Origin: Coriaria nepalensis
Lineage: Eukaryota > Streptophyta > Magnoliopsida > Cucurbitales > Coriariaceae
DNA length: 64,000 bases
Direction of reading: 5' to 3'
NCBI GenBank assembly: GCA_027186245.1
Contig: CP114496.1
Coordinates: 3,417,501 to 3,481,500, forward strand
Shown here: positions 15,786-26,942 of the stretch, in pieces
Layout of the letters: each line of letters begins with the position of its first letter
How positions within the stretch are numbered: the first letter of the stretch is position 1
Translations under genes and position numbers: made by a program
Notes under the pieces: generated by a model
What the model was told of the DNA's origin: nothing
The model's input: only the letters and a program-made list of their open reading frames with translations
Database searches by the model: none

Positions 15786-17650
15786 ATCAATAGTTAACGG
15801 TTCCATTTAGTTGAGGTGTGGGATGCCACATGAGGTATGGCTTGATAGAAGGCGGCCTCCCTCGGGAAACATGGCAAAATTTCTCTTCTTTCTTTTTGAT
15901 TTCGGGTTTCTTTATTTTTTTAGGGGCCCAGAACGCTAAAAGGTGGGGGAGAAGCAAGCCGAACCTCTGATCGACCTGGAAACATAAAAAATGTACGGTC
16001 AAGCCGGCCATAATAGAATAGATAGGCGAAGCAGCCAATAGCAGTCTGTTCTCGCCTATCGATAGATAGTAGGTTGCTTCCAAGCTCAAACCATTTGAAA
16101 CTTAATTGCTATATCAAGACATGATGACTAATCAACTAATTTTGGGAGGATAGCTTCGCAAGGTGCCGCTCAATCTGCTATTGCTGGGTTGAGGAAAGAC
16201 TAAACCCATGCTTGTCTAGAACCATTTTTTGCGAAACCTACCGAGAATGAATTTGAATTGCAGGATGGATCATAGGATTAGATATGATCTCTCGGCCTTA
16301 CTAAAACTTGCGACTTGAGAAGACTAAATTGCTTTCCGGTTAACTGCTTACTTTGCTAACTTACCCAGAAACCAATTGCACTAGCAGAGTCGGAGTAAGC
16401 GGATTGGCATTATCAAATCCAGATGAGCTCAAAGCTAGCCTATGCGAGCTGAGCTTTTTGTACATATTTCAATTTACCTATGACCGTCTAAAAGGCCCAT
16501 TTGAGTGTAACAAGTACATAATGTCCACTAGAACATCAATGTATTTTATCATTAACTTTATGAATTACGTGGATGCGATAAATCTTTTTAAATCTATCTC
16601 GAGGCCACCAAGGTCAGTCGAGAGGGGGATAAAAGGTGCCATAAAATGAATTTTATGACATATGCTTTCCCAAACCTTAACCGCTAGACACAACACAATG
16701 TCTCCCTCCCAGAGGTGGCCCTTGAGTTCAAATTCTTTTGGTTTAATATGGTATCGATAGCAATTAGTAGTTTTTCTAGTTTATCTGTCCCTGATTATAA
16801 GTTCTCATTAGCCACTGATACTACTCGTTCCACAGTGCCCTTTTTGAAAAAAAAATTTGTGAAGTACAACCTTTCTACAAATGAGCGACATATGAAGGGA
16901 ACGAGACTCTTCCAAAGACGAGACTCAGATTGGGGATCAAAAAGCCCTTTCTTTATTACTATTCGTTTTTAGATTTTGGCAGATTTTTAATATTCTGTAG
17001 ATGCAGATTTGTCATCAACCTAGGCTTCTTTATATGTTGGATTCTCTCAAATTTGAGATCTTTCATTTCAGCTTGACTACCTGGTGGAAGGCCAATGAAT
17101 AATAGGTAGGCCAACTCTAGGTAGAGTTAGTGAGTCATGGAATAGGTGACTATTTCACGCAGTTCGGGGGGCACTTGAGTCAGCCACTAGCGATTGACTG
17201 CGTCTTGAAGACTATCCAATTTTTGGGACACTTACAAGGTTCTCATGACTTCAAAGTGATAGACTACATTTAATCTCAAGAATAAAAAAGGATTTCTAGA
17301 CAGAAAGGCTAACATAGATGTTATGGGTCTAATTTTTTTTTTAATTGGATTTCCGTCTTACATCTGGGAATTTATCCATCTTCCTTCCATAAAGGAGCCG
17401 AATGAAACCAAAGTTTCACCTTTTATAGATCTGGCAAAAGCTATTTTGATTTAGAATGAAAATAACTCCCCCGAACACAACTTACAACTTTCATCGTAAT
17501 GTGATCCCTAGAGAGCAATTGTTCTCAAAATCTAAAAAAGTTTTGAGTTGGAATCTCATTCTAACTCAAGATTCTTGTGGTTCCAGGAAATCCAGCTGCA
17601 GGAGAATCGGATTGTTACACTTCGCGTCCCTATCCGAGTATTTTCCCTAA
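15786..17650. other. Possible mitochondrial DNA insertion (NUMT)
   Basis: Base composition rises clearly here compared with the AT-rich neighbours, and the sequence lacks the A/T runs seen elsewhere. Several strings, such as gaagcaagccgaacctctgat (about 15952-15972) and ggagccgaatgaaaccaaagtttca (about 17395-17420), look like intergenic plant mitochondrial DNA as I remember it. Open frames of 60-100 codons on both strands (for example 15787-16089 minus and 16353-16649 plus) match no mitochondrial gene I can name, which fits non-coding mitochondrial spacer. The evidence is compositional plus memory, not alignment. Confidence 0.4.
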
Positions 17651-18348
17651 TTAAGAAAGAAACTGCAGAAACCTGAAGAATGTTCTAAGAAACGGATCTA
17701 TATTTGCTGAATCTAAACACGCTAGTTGAAAGGATCAAAACACTCTACTTATCATTCATCAGAGATCTCCCTCTCTCATACACATTTATAATTTTATCCT
17801 CTTTATACATTCACAAAATTCATCACCTGAGATTTTTCCAGCAGATCATGGCAGTCAAATTGTATTACCGGCTCATTGCAAAATGGAAAAAATAAATGAA
17901 CTCTATCGAGAATTATCCGAATCATATGATCAAACCCGAAAATCCGGACTGAATTTCATCGTTTTGGAGAAATAGTTAGTTGATATTTCACCATAGTCGT
18001 CCGAGCAATCAATAGCATGCATGAGGAGTTTTTGGAAATATCAGAGTCAATTCAACCAGATTCACAAGATGGGGAACTGGTTTAAGGTAACATAAATAAG
18101 ATATATGTTTATGCTTATGACCTAGGGTAAGATATTATGTTAATCTATCTCATCATTGGTCTCGCAGAATTATCTTGGTGCATTAGATGAGAAGTATTTC
18201 AATTAGGGTACTTGCAAAGGACACAAAATGCAATAGGACACGTAAAGGTCATATATCAACAAATGTATTTAGTGCGTGCTCTCCTAAGATGTTGTTCTAT
18301 ATATACTATCTGGCTGAGAAGGTTCAGTGGCCGACAGTAGCGCTTTTA

Positions 18349-18795
18349 AGAGTGCCATCAATCGCCCATATGGTTTTAAATTCCCATGTCTATACTAAAG
18401 GTGAGGGGTTCATGGCACCGTGGACAACACTATCACCTGCGAGAATGAGAAAATTGACCCTAACTAACCACTCCAAAGAAACTTTTCAACATTCAACATT
18501 TAGGCTCTATGAATGTGTTAAAGTCCACATGGTTTTCACTCTCAGAGGAACTTTTCAACCAACCACTCCAAAGGAACTTTTGAGAGTGCCATCAATCATC
18601 CACATGGTCTTAAGGTCCCACGCAGATTCTATTGCTTAAATGATGCGGGATTTACTAACGGTGAGGGGTTCATTGCACCATACAAGGGACAATGCTATCA
18701 CCTATGGGACTGAGAAAATGGACCCCAACCAACAACTCCAAAAGAACTTTTCAACATTCGGCATTAAGACTCTAGGAATGTTATTGAGCGTCGCT
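18349..18795. repeat. Tandem duplication inside the Harbinger transposase
   Basis: The block starting GAGTGCCATCAATC occurs at about 18349 and again at 18586. Both copies continue through ggtgaggggttcat.gcacc, then a ctatcacct string, then aactccaaa.gaacttttcaacattc. A third partial piece (about 18535-18580, ccaaccactccaaaggaactttt) sits between them. The copies are diverged and the first carries deletions, so the duplication is old. It doubles part of the catalytic region. Confidence 0.75.
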
Positions 18796-18907
18796 TTGGA
18801 CTTATAAGATGAGGTGGACCATCTTAAGAGTCAATTCATTTTATCCGATTAGAATTCACAATTGTATTATGATGGCATATTGTCTATTACATAATTTTAT
18901 TCGGAGG

Positions 18908-19571
18908 TGTTAGAATTTCGAAGTTGAGAGAAAAATAAAATAGAACACTTGAGTTTGTAAATTTTGCTTACTTGCCAAAATACAAGTTTTTTATTTCATT
19001 AATACTTAACAAGGAAATGATTACAAATCAGAACAATTACTAAAGTTAAAATAAACTAAGACATCTCTAATCAACTAGGATTAGAAGTTATAATACTAGA
19101 TTAGACATTATACAAGTGCTACGTACAATCAAGCACACAAAAACAACAAAAAAACTGTTTCTATAAAAACAGCAAAGGGCAAAAAGCTGTTACTGTAAAA
19201 ACAACTTTTGGTTTTGTGCTAAAACACCAAAAGGGAGATGATGGACTTTGGCATGTTTGATCTCGAAGCTTGAGATCCAACCAACTTAAACAAACTTGCT
19301 TGAGGTCAGAGCAGCTCCATTTGAGGTCAAAAATGTACTAAAACATAAAAGTTCACAAGGCCAAAATCAATAAAACAGTAAAGTAAGATTAGGTTTCAAG
19401 TTGAGTTTTAATGATCCGATCACCTTCAAACCAATTGCAACAAGTCATAAATGGTGAGAGGAAGCTAATAGAATTGGAGTCAATGCATTTAGATTAGGAA
19501 GTCAAAAAGTCAACGTTTTTTTACTAATTTTCAATTGTAAAGTTACTAACCAAACAAGCAATCATCAAATA
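18908..19571. mobile_element. 664-bp insertion with 5-bp target duplication (solo-LTR-like)
   Basis: This block interrupts the Harbinger transposase frame. GGAGG stands on both sides (18903-18907 and 19572-19576). Removing the block and one GGAGG restores the reading frame exactly (HNFIRR followed by EMATDP). The insert begins TGTTAGAATTTC, as many LTRs do, and a 5-base duplication is typical of LTR retrotransposons. It ends in CATCAAATA rather than the usual CA, so the element type is inferred. It has no coding capacity and no second LTR. Confidence 0.8.
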
Positions 19572-20089
19572 GGAGGGAGATGGCCACTGATCCTTTCGAG
19601 GAAGTACTAGACGAAGAAGAACATGTTGATAGTGCATTTTTTGGTAACATAATTGATTTTAAATGAAGATGATCGTACCGAAGATATCATTACAGTTGTT
19701 GAGCCATCCGACACATGGAGTGCAATGGCGATAGATATGTTTAATGATTGGCAAGCTAGCCGCCATTAGATGCGGATTTTTTTTTTCCTTTCTGATCACT
19801 TTGTTATTTTAATGGATCGTATGTAGTTTTGGTTTGTTAATAGATTTAATGTATGAATTCCTTATTTTGTATTGTCATGCTTTTATATGGATTTATGTTT
19901 TGACACGGTTGGTTTATGAATAATCTGCTCGTTGTTTTCCAACCATTAGCAATAATTTAAATTTTAAAAGTCACATAATCATTATATAATTTTATTCTCA
20001 CTTGTAATTCTTTTTGGTTTTTGACTTTGTAATGTATATATTATTATAATTCTCACGGAATGTATATTTGTAGGACAAGGAACATTCGG

Positions 20090-21165
20090 AGGGACTTAAA
20101 GCAAATGAGGAAGAATAAGAGGACGTGAACTGCTCATGAGGCTGAGCAACTGATCGAAGTGATGTTGGAGATCACGTGAAATGGGAAGTACGAATCAGAT
20201 AATTAATTGTTCACGAGTGCCTTTATTAAGGAAGTAGAGACAAAGTTTCAACTTACATTGAAGGGATCCATGATCCAGCTGATCGGCATATGAAGTCGGG
20301 TGTCAAGAGGCTTAAAGGATATTATAACATTGTGAGGGACTTTATACTGCAATTTGGGTTCAGATGGGATAAAGAGAAACAATGTGTTTCTGTTGATCCG
20401 TCCATCTGGGCAGACTACTTGAGTGTTAAGGTAAGATGTTTCAATTGTTATGACAGTTAATTTGGACAATATTAGGATTGTTTCATGGAAAGCCTGGGAA
20501 CTGTTTTATGGAGTATTTTACGACTATTTTTTGGACTGCTTTTGAAACTGGTTTAGGACTCTATTGGACTATTTGTTGGAAAGGTTTGGGACTTCTATAA
20601 AACTGTTTTAGATCTTTTTGTGACCTTTTTTTTTCCTTTTTTACAGCTTTAGGATTCTTATTGGTTTGATTATTTTTTCAAAAGAAGTTGTAAGAGTTTC
20701 AACTTCTACTAATTTAACACACAAATGTTATGGGAAATGACTAATGTAGTGCTTATAGCTACAATTTAGTAATCTGTAGAAACTCAAATTAAAGTAAAGG
20801 CTTGTGCAATTAGTAACTTGTAGTAAGGCTAGAAGTGTTCATGGACGACCTGGAAACTACCTATAAGGCATGTACAATTTTCTTGGGTTGATTGTTTCAT
20901 TGGTTTTTCGTTGCAGTCTCACAAGCATGCATAACAAATTAGAGACCTTCTCTTAGTATGCTAACTTTTTTGAAATATATGGGACTGATAGGGCACATTG
21001 TGAAGGCGGTGGAGATGTTGAAGTAAATGATAGCCTGCATGTTGAAAATGGAAGTTCACCAGATCCCATAAGGCCTACTAGTATAAATAGCATCGGAGGT
21101 GAAAAACCTTCATCGAGCATGTCAAAGAGAAAGAGAAGGTCATTCAAATTGAAAACATGGTACGT
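20090..21165 (+). pseudogene. Myb/SANT-like ORF of the PIF/Harbinger element
   Basis: Pieces in several frames resemble the Myb/SANT-like DNA-binding proteins (Myb_DNA-bind_3 type) that accompany PIF/Harbinger transposases. They are: EAEQLIEVMLEIT; NGKYESDN; FIKEVETKFQLTLKG; then from 20268 a continuous run DPADRHMKSGVKRLKGYYNI through FRWDKEKQC and SIWADYL to a plausible splice donor (gtaaga, 20430). A later exon-like block (about 20916-21165) reads SHKHA, then after a frameshift FEIYGTDRAHCEGGGDVEVN, and ends in a basic KRKRRS stretch. Stops and frameshifts show it is dead. Its role in living elements is to bind element ends and help the transposase. Confidence 0.75.
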
Positions 21166-21178
21166 ATAATATTCAGGT

Positions 21179-22130
21179 TGTTGAAAAAATTAGCATATCT
21201 ACATGTTATGTTTATTTTCAATTTTAAGTGAGGTTTATTTCGGTTAAACAAAAAGTCAAAGTTGATTAACGAGTGAATGAGAAATTAAATCTCAAAGTGC
21301 AACCATTGGAATGGTTTGAAAAGAGAAAAATAATGGAGGAAAAATTGTCTCATATTGAAAAAGGGAACAAGTGGGAGAGTATTTATATAGAATTACACAT
21401 TTGTTAATGAGTAATAAAATATAAATTAGAATGATCTCTCTTGTGCACTCTCGCAGAAGTGCAAATCTAGACCGGATCAGACTTGACTCATGTGTGCCCA
21501 TACTTAAGCACGTCGAATGTCGATCCGAAAATGATCCGGTTTGTCTTGGCCCATTTTTGTTTTCTTCCTGATTTTTTTTTTCTTTTTCTCTCTTCATCTT
21601 CTTCTGCAAAATCATATGAAGACGAAATATTATAATTTAATTTTAGATTAATTCTTACTAATCACCTCTCCCCTCATGAGTTTATAAATTGGCAGTTTCT
21701 TTCTATTTGAAAACATAACAATAAAAACCGAAAGCTCTACATTCCTCTCTTTAAAGTTCTAAGTTTCTAGTGTGGTAGAGTTCAAGCTATTGTTTGAGTT
21801 CGCTAGGAATAGTTTGGTGGTGCACCGCTTCTATTTGTCTCTATTGTATCTTAAAAGATAGACGTCGTTTAACTTTCTGCACCGACATAAGAGGCAAATA
21901 TATTTTAAGGAAACTGTTGCATAATATATGTCTCAGTTTGATTTTCTATTTCTATTCTATTTTTTCTATTATATTCTGATTTTTCTAAATTATATTCTAT
22001 TCTATTCTATTCTATAGATTTTATTTTATTTTATTTTACTATTTTATTATATTTTTATAGATTATGTTATGTTTTATTTTATTTTTTTATTTTGTTCTAT
22101 TTTTTATAAATTCTATTTTATATATTGTGC
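21179..22130 (+). mobile_element. LTR (family A), plus orientation
   Basis: It starts TGTTGAAAAAATTAG directly after the Myb/SANT remnant and runs through a TATTTATATAGAATT promoter-like string (about 21382) and a second one (ttataaattggcag, about 21684) into a T-rich, TTCTATTCTATT-rich tail. A diverged inverted copy lies at about 34100-35231. No primer-binding site or coding region follows, so it is best read as a solo LTR or LTR fragment. The right border is vague because of the low-complexity tail. Confidence 0.65.
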
Positions 22131-22144
22131 TATTGAGATTCATG

Positions 22145-22440
22145 TTTGGGTTAAAGATGAATGAAAAGATAAAATCGTTGGATAAAGACAGGAGACAAAA
22201 AAAAAGCGCAAAACCATAAGGTCGAATTGAGGAAGGAGATTTGTGTTATGCCTTTGTCATTCGTGGATGCAACCAGTACAGTTCTATTATTGATTAATGA
22301 TGCGACTGTTTATGATGGCATTGACCCGGAAGATAGGTTCCAGCTCGTGAGAGCCCTATTGGATAGCATGTTATGAATTGTTTTATTAAGCGATGGCACT
22401 TTTATGGACGTTGCAGCATTATTTTCTTAGTATTTGATGA
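22145..22440 (+). pseudogene. Possible continuation of the Myb/SANT-like pseudogene
   Basis: After the LTR, one frame reads FVDATSTVLLLIND, then VYDGIDPEDRFQLVRALLDS. This style resembles the C-terminal part of plant Myb/SANT-like transposon proteins. If so, the LTR split the gene. The match is by style only. Confidence 0.3.
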
Positions 22441-22968
22441 ACTTGAATTTCATTAGTTTGATATCATGTACTTGGACTCAAGGTAACATAGACTCAAGGA
22501 AATGCATCCAAGAAGTCTAGAATGATGAGGCCACCCAGATAATTGAATGCTCTCAACCTTGCCTATAAAATGAGATGGACTCATAGCTTAGACAATTTTT
22601 TATGTATCCCACATTTTGAGCTATGGGCTCAACATCAGTTGTCTCTAAAGTCCTAGCCCCATTACATCTCTCTTCCTCATCGGCAAGCTGAGTAGTAGCC
22701 TCAACATCCATGTTCAAACATAAAAAAATAGACTGGAGAAATATTTAGAAATAATATTCAATAAAAAATAGAAAAGATGAGCTAAAAGCTATGGAGACTT
22801 TTGAACTCTAGCTCTCTCAAAGCCCCTCTTAAACAGAATCTCTCTCTAAGAAAGCCTTATATGGAGCAAGGTATGGTTTCTATGAAGAAAAAGCAAAGCA
22901 CTGATAATTTATCAAATTAAGTGCCATGAGCATAAGCTTTACATTCGCACTTATGGTATGGGGCCAAC
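22441..22968. other. Intergenic region, nothing recognised
   Basis: Mixed-composition sequence without a supported gene. It may be part of a larger retroelement ending at the LTR-like block that follows. Confidence 0.35.
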
Positions 22969-23825
22969 TGTTAGACCGAATTATAAAAATGTAAAGGTTG
23001 GGCTCTGTCTTAACCCAGACTAAGAGGCCTTCACAAACCCTTTACTTAGACTTTACTTAGTGGATGAAATGGCTCGAGTCAAGCTTAGATCTTGAGTCAG
23101 GCTTAGGTCTCAAGTCAGGCTTAGGTCAAAATTGGATATTGATAAAGTTAAATCAATTACACATAGAAGGCTAGACTTTGCATTGGTCCAGATCCACACA
23201 ATCTTACCTAAACCTATGACTCAAGCCTTACTATGCAATCCGGTCGAATCTCAATCAAGTCTTAGTCTAAACTAGATAAGTACAAAGTCATATCAAAGAC
23301 AGCTGATGAGAATCCCAAAAGGATCCTTTTGAAATATTATAATAGCTAGCACCAAATTTTAGTCATGTTAGCTGCTCTAAGGGATAAAAAGCATTGATTT
23401 GACAAGCAGTTAATGCCTTGATAGGAGTTAAAGCTAATTAGACTATGCAATCAATTTTGAATCGAGCTGACTACTTCTTACTCAACAATCAATGTTGTAC
23501 AGTATATCGGATAGCTCTTCAGGTATAAATAGGAAGGGTTAACAAGAAAGGGAGGAAAAAATGACTTTCCCTCTCTAAAATTCTTGCAATCTTCACTTTG
23601 AAACTCTAGATCTAATTATTTCCTCAAGTAATATACTTGCTCTCTCAATTTAATTGTCTAATGCCTCCCAAATACTTATTCCGACTATTGGAGAAGTTCT
23701 ACTAGTCCTCACCCCGATTAGCTCTTTCTTATTTTCATTTCAGGAAGTTAAACTTAACATAATAATAAAGTGAAGTCTGAATCTTTAATATATTATTGGA
23801 GTAAAGTCTAACCTCAAGACTCACA
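22969..23825 (+). mobile_element. Candidate solo LTR
   Basis: It begins TGTTAGACC, contains a good TATA box (tataaatagg, 23524-23533) followed by a leader-like pyrimidine-rich stretch, and ends near ctcaca at 23825. Just after it lies AATTTGACACTAACG, which resembles a degenerate gypsy primer-binding site. No partner LTR or coding region is visible and I found no clear target duplication. Confidence 0.4.
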
Positions 23826-26019
23826 CCAAAATTTGACACTAACGGATATATTCTTATCCCTTATTATCTTATATGGACGATCCTCATTAATAAGCAAGTA
23901 GAGACACGCACTGGTGTAGCACGCACTAAGCCAGATTGAGAAAAAAAAAAAGTCATTTACCGTTCAAAAGAGAGAGGGTAATGACTATGGTGGACGATGG
24001 CTATAACGGTAGGGTGGGACGTCGGTAGGGAAAATAATAGGACAAAAGACAAAACAAAACTTGGGTAATGAGTGGATCACGTCGGTCAAAGCCAAAAATC
24101 CTATAGCACCGAAAGATTAATGAAACCAGGGGAAGATACTATAGTTTTGAGTTTTGAGTTTTGAGTTTTGAGTTTTGAGAAACCAGCCATAACCACTTAC
24201 ACTATTTAATTACTAATATGAAACCTCATATATTATATCTTCCTCTGGTTTCATTAATTTAATCCGGTTGACCATTAGACCCCAATTCGACCATTGGTTG
24301 CCATATGAGAGAAAAAGAATAGAAAATTAAAATTGAACCTTGACTTAGAATTTAATTATATATTCTCACCCTTCAAGTTTTGATTTTAAAAATCTTACCC
24401 CTATAAAAACCTTTCTTAATTTCACTTAATTTCATTTTCACCCCAACTCACACTTCCATCCAAAATTACCATCGTCACTATCTCCAAAGACACACCCCTG
24501 CCCCCAAATGCCGAGTAGGACAGACACCTTACACGCCCAAAATCTCGACACCATATGATTTTCACTTTTATTTTCTTTCGTTTTCAGCATTATTTTCTCA
24601 CAACTGTTTTTAAAACAGTATTATGTGCTTATAAATTTAAAAATTAATTTATAAGTCATAACCGTTAGTATATTAATAAGTCATAATTATTAGTATACTA
24701 ATAAGTCATAACTGCTAGTCTTAATTTATTTAATGTATTCATATTTCTTCATTAATTAATGACGATTAGCTCGACTAAAATAAGTCAAACCTTAGTTTAT
24801 ATATTTAGGTTGCTTAAAAATATTTATTATCCTTAAAAATAAAATAAGAAATTAAAAAAGAAATAAAAAAAAAAAAGCGGGCAGTCACGCAGACAGATAA
24901 TCGCCATAACGACTCGCGCCCATAGCGGAGTGAAGCGGGCGAATACTAATGAAGAAAATTTTTAAATATGCGTATAACCGCTCGTTAGTGTAAATGGAGG
25001 ATATAAAAAATAGTGGATAATAAATATCCGTATTCATTATTTACGCAATCATATGATTAATTAATACTGACAATTAATTTTTTATATTGAATTAATTAAA
25101 TATTTATATTAGCTATATTTTTAAAAAAAATATATAAATAAATTTAATAAAAAAAACAGCCCTTATTAAGTTATTATATTTAACTTTTTTTGCACTGTAG
25201 TAAAATTAAATTAAATTTTAATATTATTTTTTCACTTTTCTTTTAATTCTTGTAATGTAAATAAATTTCTCTAAACAATATAAATAAATGACATAAATAA
25301 TAATATTTAATGCATTTAAGGATGTGAGAATAAAGTAGTTATCTAAACAATCTTTAGTACTAATTTAATTTAACTCTTTTTTTTTTTTGGCTAATAAAGC
25401 CATGCATTACACGTAGAAAAAAGTACAAATAATGGCCCTGAAGAACAATAAATATTACAACAACTGAGCATATATTATATTATTTGACTTATTGATCCAT
25501 ACAAATATTACAACAAATTATTAGCACAAATACCAGAAGAACAATAACTAATAGGAGAAGATATGACAAAGATGAAATTTTGATGACCATATTTTTACCA
25601 TTTTCACTTTCATCCTAATCAATTGAGTAACATTAATACTTAGATATGTGTTTAAATATTTGTAGTACGCTTATCATTTTCTTAAAATTTTTTAGTATTT
25701 TGTGCCGTAATAAATCAAAATTTAATTTGTAATATGAGTTTTCTTCACTACTTAACGAGTATTATTTATAATTAATATAAGTTGAAATTAATAGGTTAAA
25801 TACTTATAAATATCTCAAATTTTACTATTTACCTATTCAAAATATAAATTACAAAAAATATATATAAATTGTGCTGCCCTAAACAATTTTTTTGGCTCCG
25901 GCCGGTGGGTGGTGAGGATATGCACCGTACGCCCTCAACTTCCAACGGTCCTCAATTTAAATACAATTTAGAATATGGTATTAAGTATATATGGTTTGAA
26001 TTTTTATTAATAAAGTTAG
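23826..26019. other. AT-rich intergenic DNA with small repeats
   Basis: No gene is supported. 23970-24050 is a diverged same-orientation copy of the segment at about 7590-7690. A GC-rich island of about 75 bases (24876-24950) stands out in very AT-rich surroundings. The rest is low-complexity A/T sequence. Confidence 0.45.
24143..24178. repeat. (GTTTTGA)n 7-bp microsatellite
   Basis: About five perfect tandem copies of GTTTTGA are visible. Confidence 0.9.
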
Positions 26020-26170
26020 GATAGCTTAGTAGTCTTAAAAGTACTTAAGTTTGTATCCTAATGGGAAAAACTTGGGTTCAAATCTCATTTTTGCCATTTC
26101 TTCCTCTTATTTTATTTTTTTGTTTTATCTAATAAAATCAACTTAATTTCCACTCGATAATAAATTATAT
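26020..26170 (+). mobile_element. tRNA-derived SINE-like sequence
   Basis: An A-box-like string (GGATAGCTTAGTAG, about 26030-26043) is followed about 30 bases later by a B-box-like string (GGGTTCAAATC, about 26075-26085). This is the internal RNA polymerase III promoter arrangement of plant tRNA-derived SINEs. The region between and after does not fold as a tRNA by eye. No target duplication was found, so this is a candidate only. Confidence 0.35.
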
Positions 26171-26942
26171 TAAATTCCACGTATATAAACTAAAAATTAT
26201 ATTACAAAAATATATAATTTTTGCACTCTCAAGAGTTTTTTTTCCTTAACTCCCCCCCTAATCCCAAGAGCCTTTTGAATCCCTAATTGAAATGTAGCTC
26301 TTTTGATTTCCTCTTCTACAATCAAACTACACAAACCATTTTTCATTTCTTCAACTTTACAGTTCAAACAATTCAAGATGTTTCCCCAATTTCTAGCATC
26401 CCGAAAGCAAACAACTTCCTCTAGAAATTCTTGAATTCACCAAAGAATTATTCCTTCGTTCAATCCAACACCCGGAACATCTTTAACTCAAAGAATCTTA
26501 TTTTGCTACCTTCTTTTAGCAGAGACTAAGGTATAATTTAAATTACTTAAGACTAACATTTTAAAAATTGAAGGATTAAATTCTACCGAAACCATAGTTT
26601 GGGTTTAGTTTATTTGTGCGGGGAAAAAAAAAAAAAAAAAGGAAATATGGACTAAAGAATCAAATCAGATAAAAACGGTTCGTTCCTTTTACTGAAAGGG
26701 AAGTACAACGGCACAGGTGTTGGGAAACATAAGTTTTGGTAAAGTTAAACATCTTCTTCTAGAGCATATCATCATATCTTCCTTCCCATTTCTTCCATTT
26801 CTTCTTTTATCACTCTCAAACAAGAAGATAAAGATCCAACCAGTAAAAAAACACACCCTTTACTTCGTTCTGCCTCCTCTCTGCTTTCATCTCAGACCTT
26901 CAAGGAGAGAGATCTCTTCAAGCTTTTCCTTTAAGGAAAAAA
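26171..26942 (+). other. Upstream region of the 139-aa protein gene
   Basis: AT-rich DNA leads into a pyrimidine-rich leader (about 26750-26935, many CTTC and TTCC strings) immediately before the start codon. An A run of about 18 lies near 26624. No clear TATA box was seen. Confidence 0.4.

Larger units (their letters stand above)
17970..19772 (+). pseudogene. PIF/Harbinger transposase pseudogene
   Basis: Reading across frames gives the order expected of a PIF/Harbinger (DDE_Tnp_4, ALP1/HARBI1-like) transposase. A weak helix-like segment lies at about 17970-18080. An intron-like gap ends in ctcgcag at 18166. Next come NYLGALD (18168-18188, carrying the first catalytic Asp), then RKGHISTNVF, then the second-Asp region YCLNDAGFTNGEGFIAPYKG (about 18630-18690), then TTPKELFNIRH and RNVIERRFG (third acidic residue), and finally HNFIRR (to 18907). 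Coding resumes after a 664-base insertion with EMATDPFEEVLDEEE (from 19577) and ends near EPSDTWSAM and MFNDWQ (to 19769). Stops, frameshifts, an internal duplication and the insertion make it non-functional. The neighbouring Myb/SANT-like ORF is the usual partner gene of this superfamily. Confidence 0.85.
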
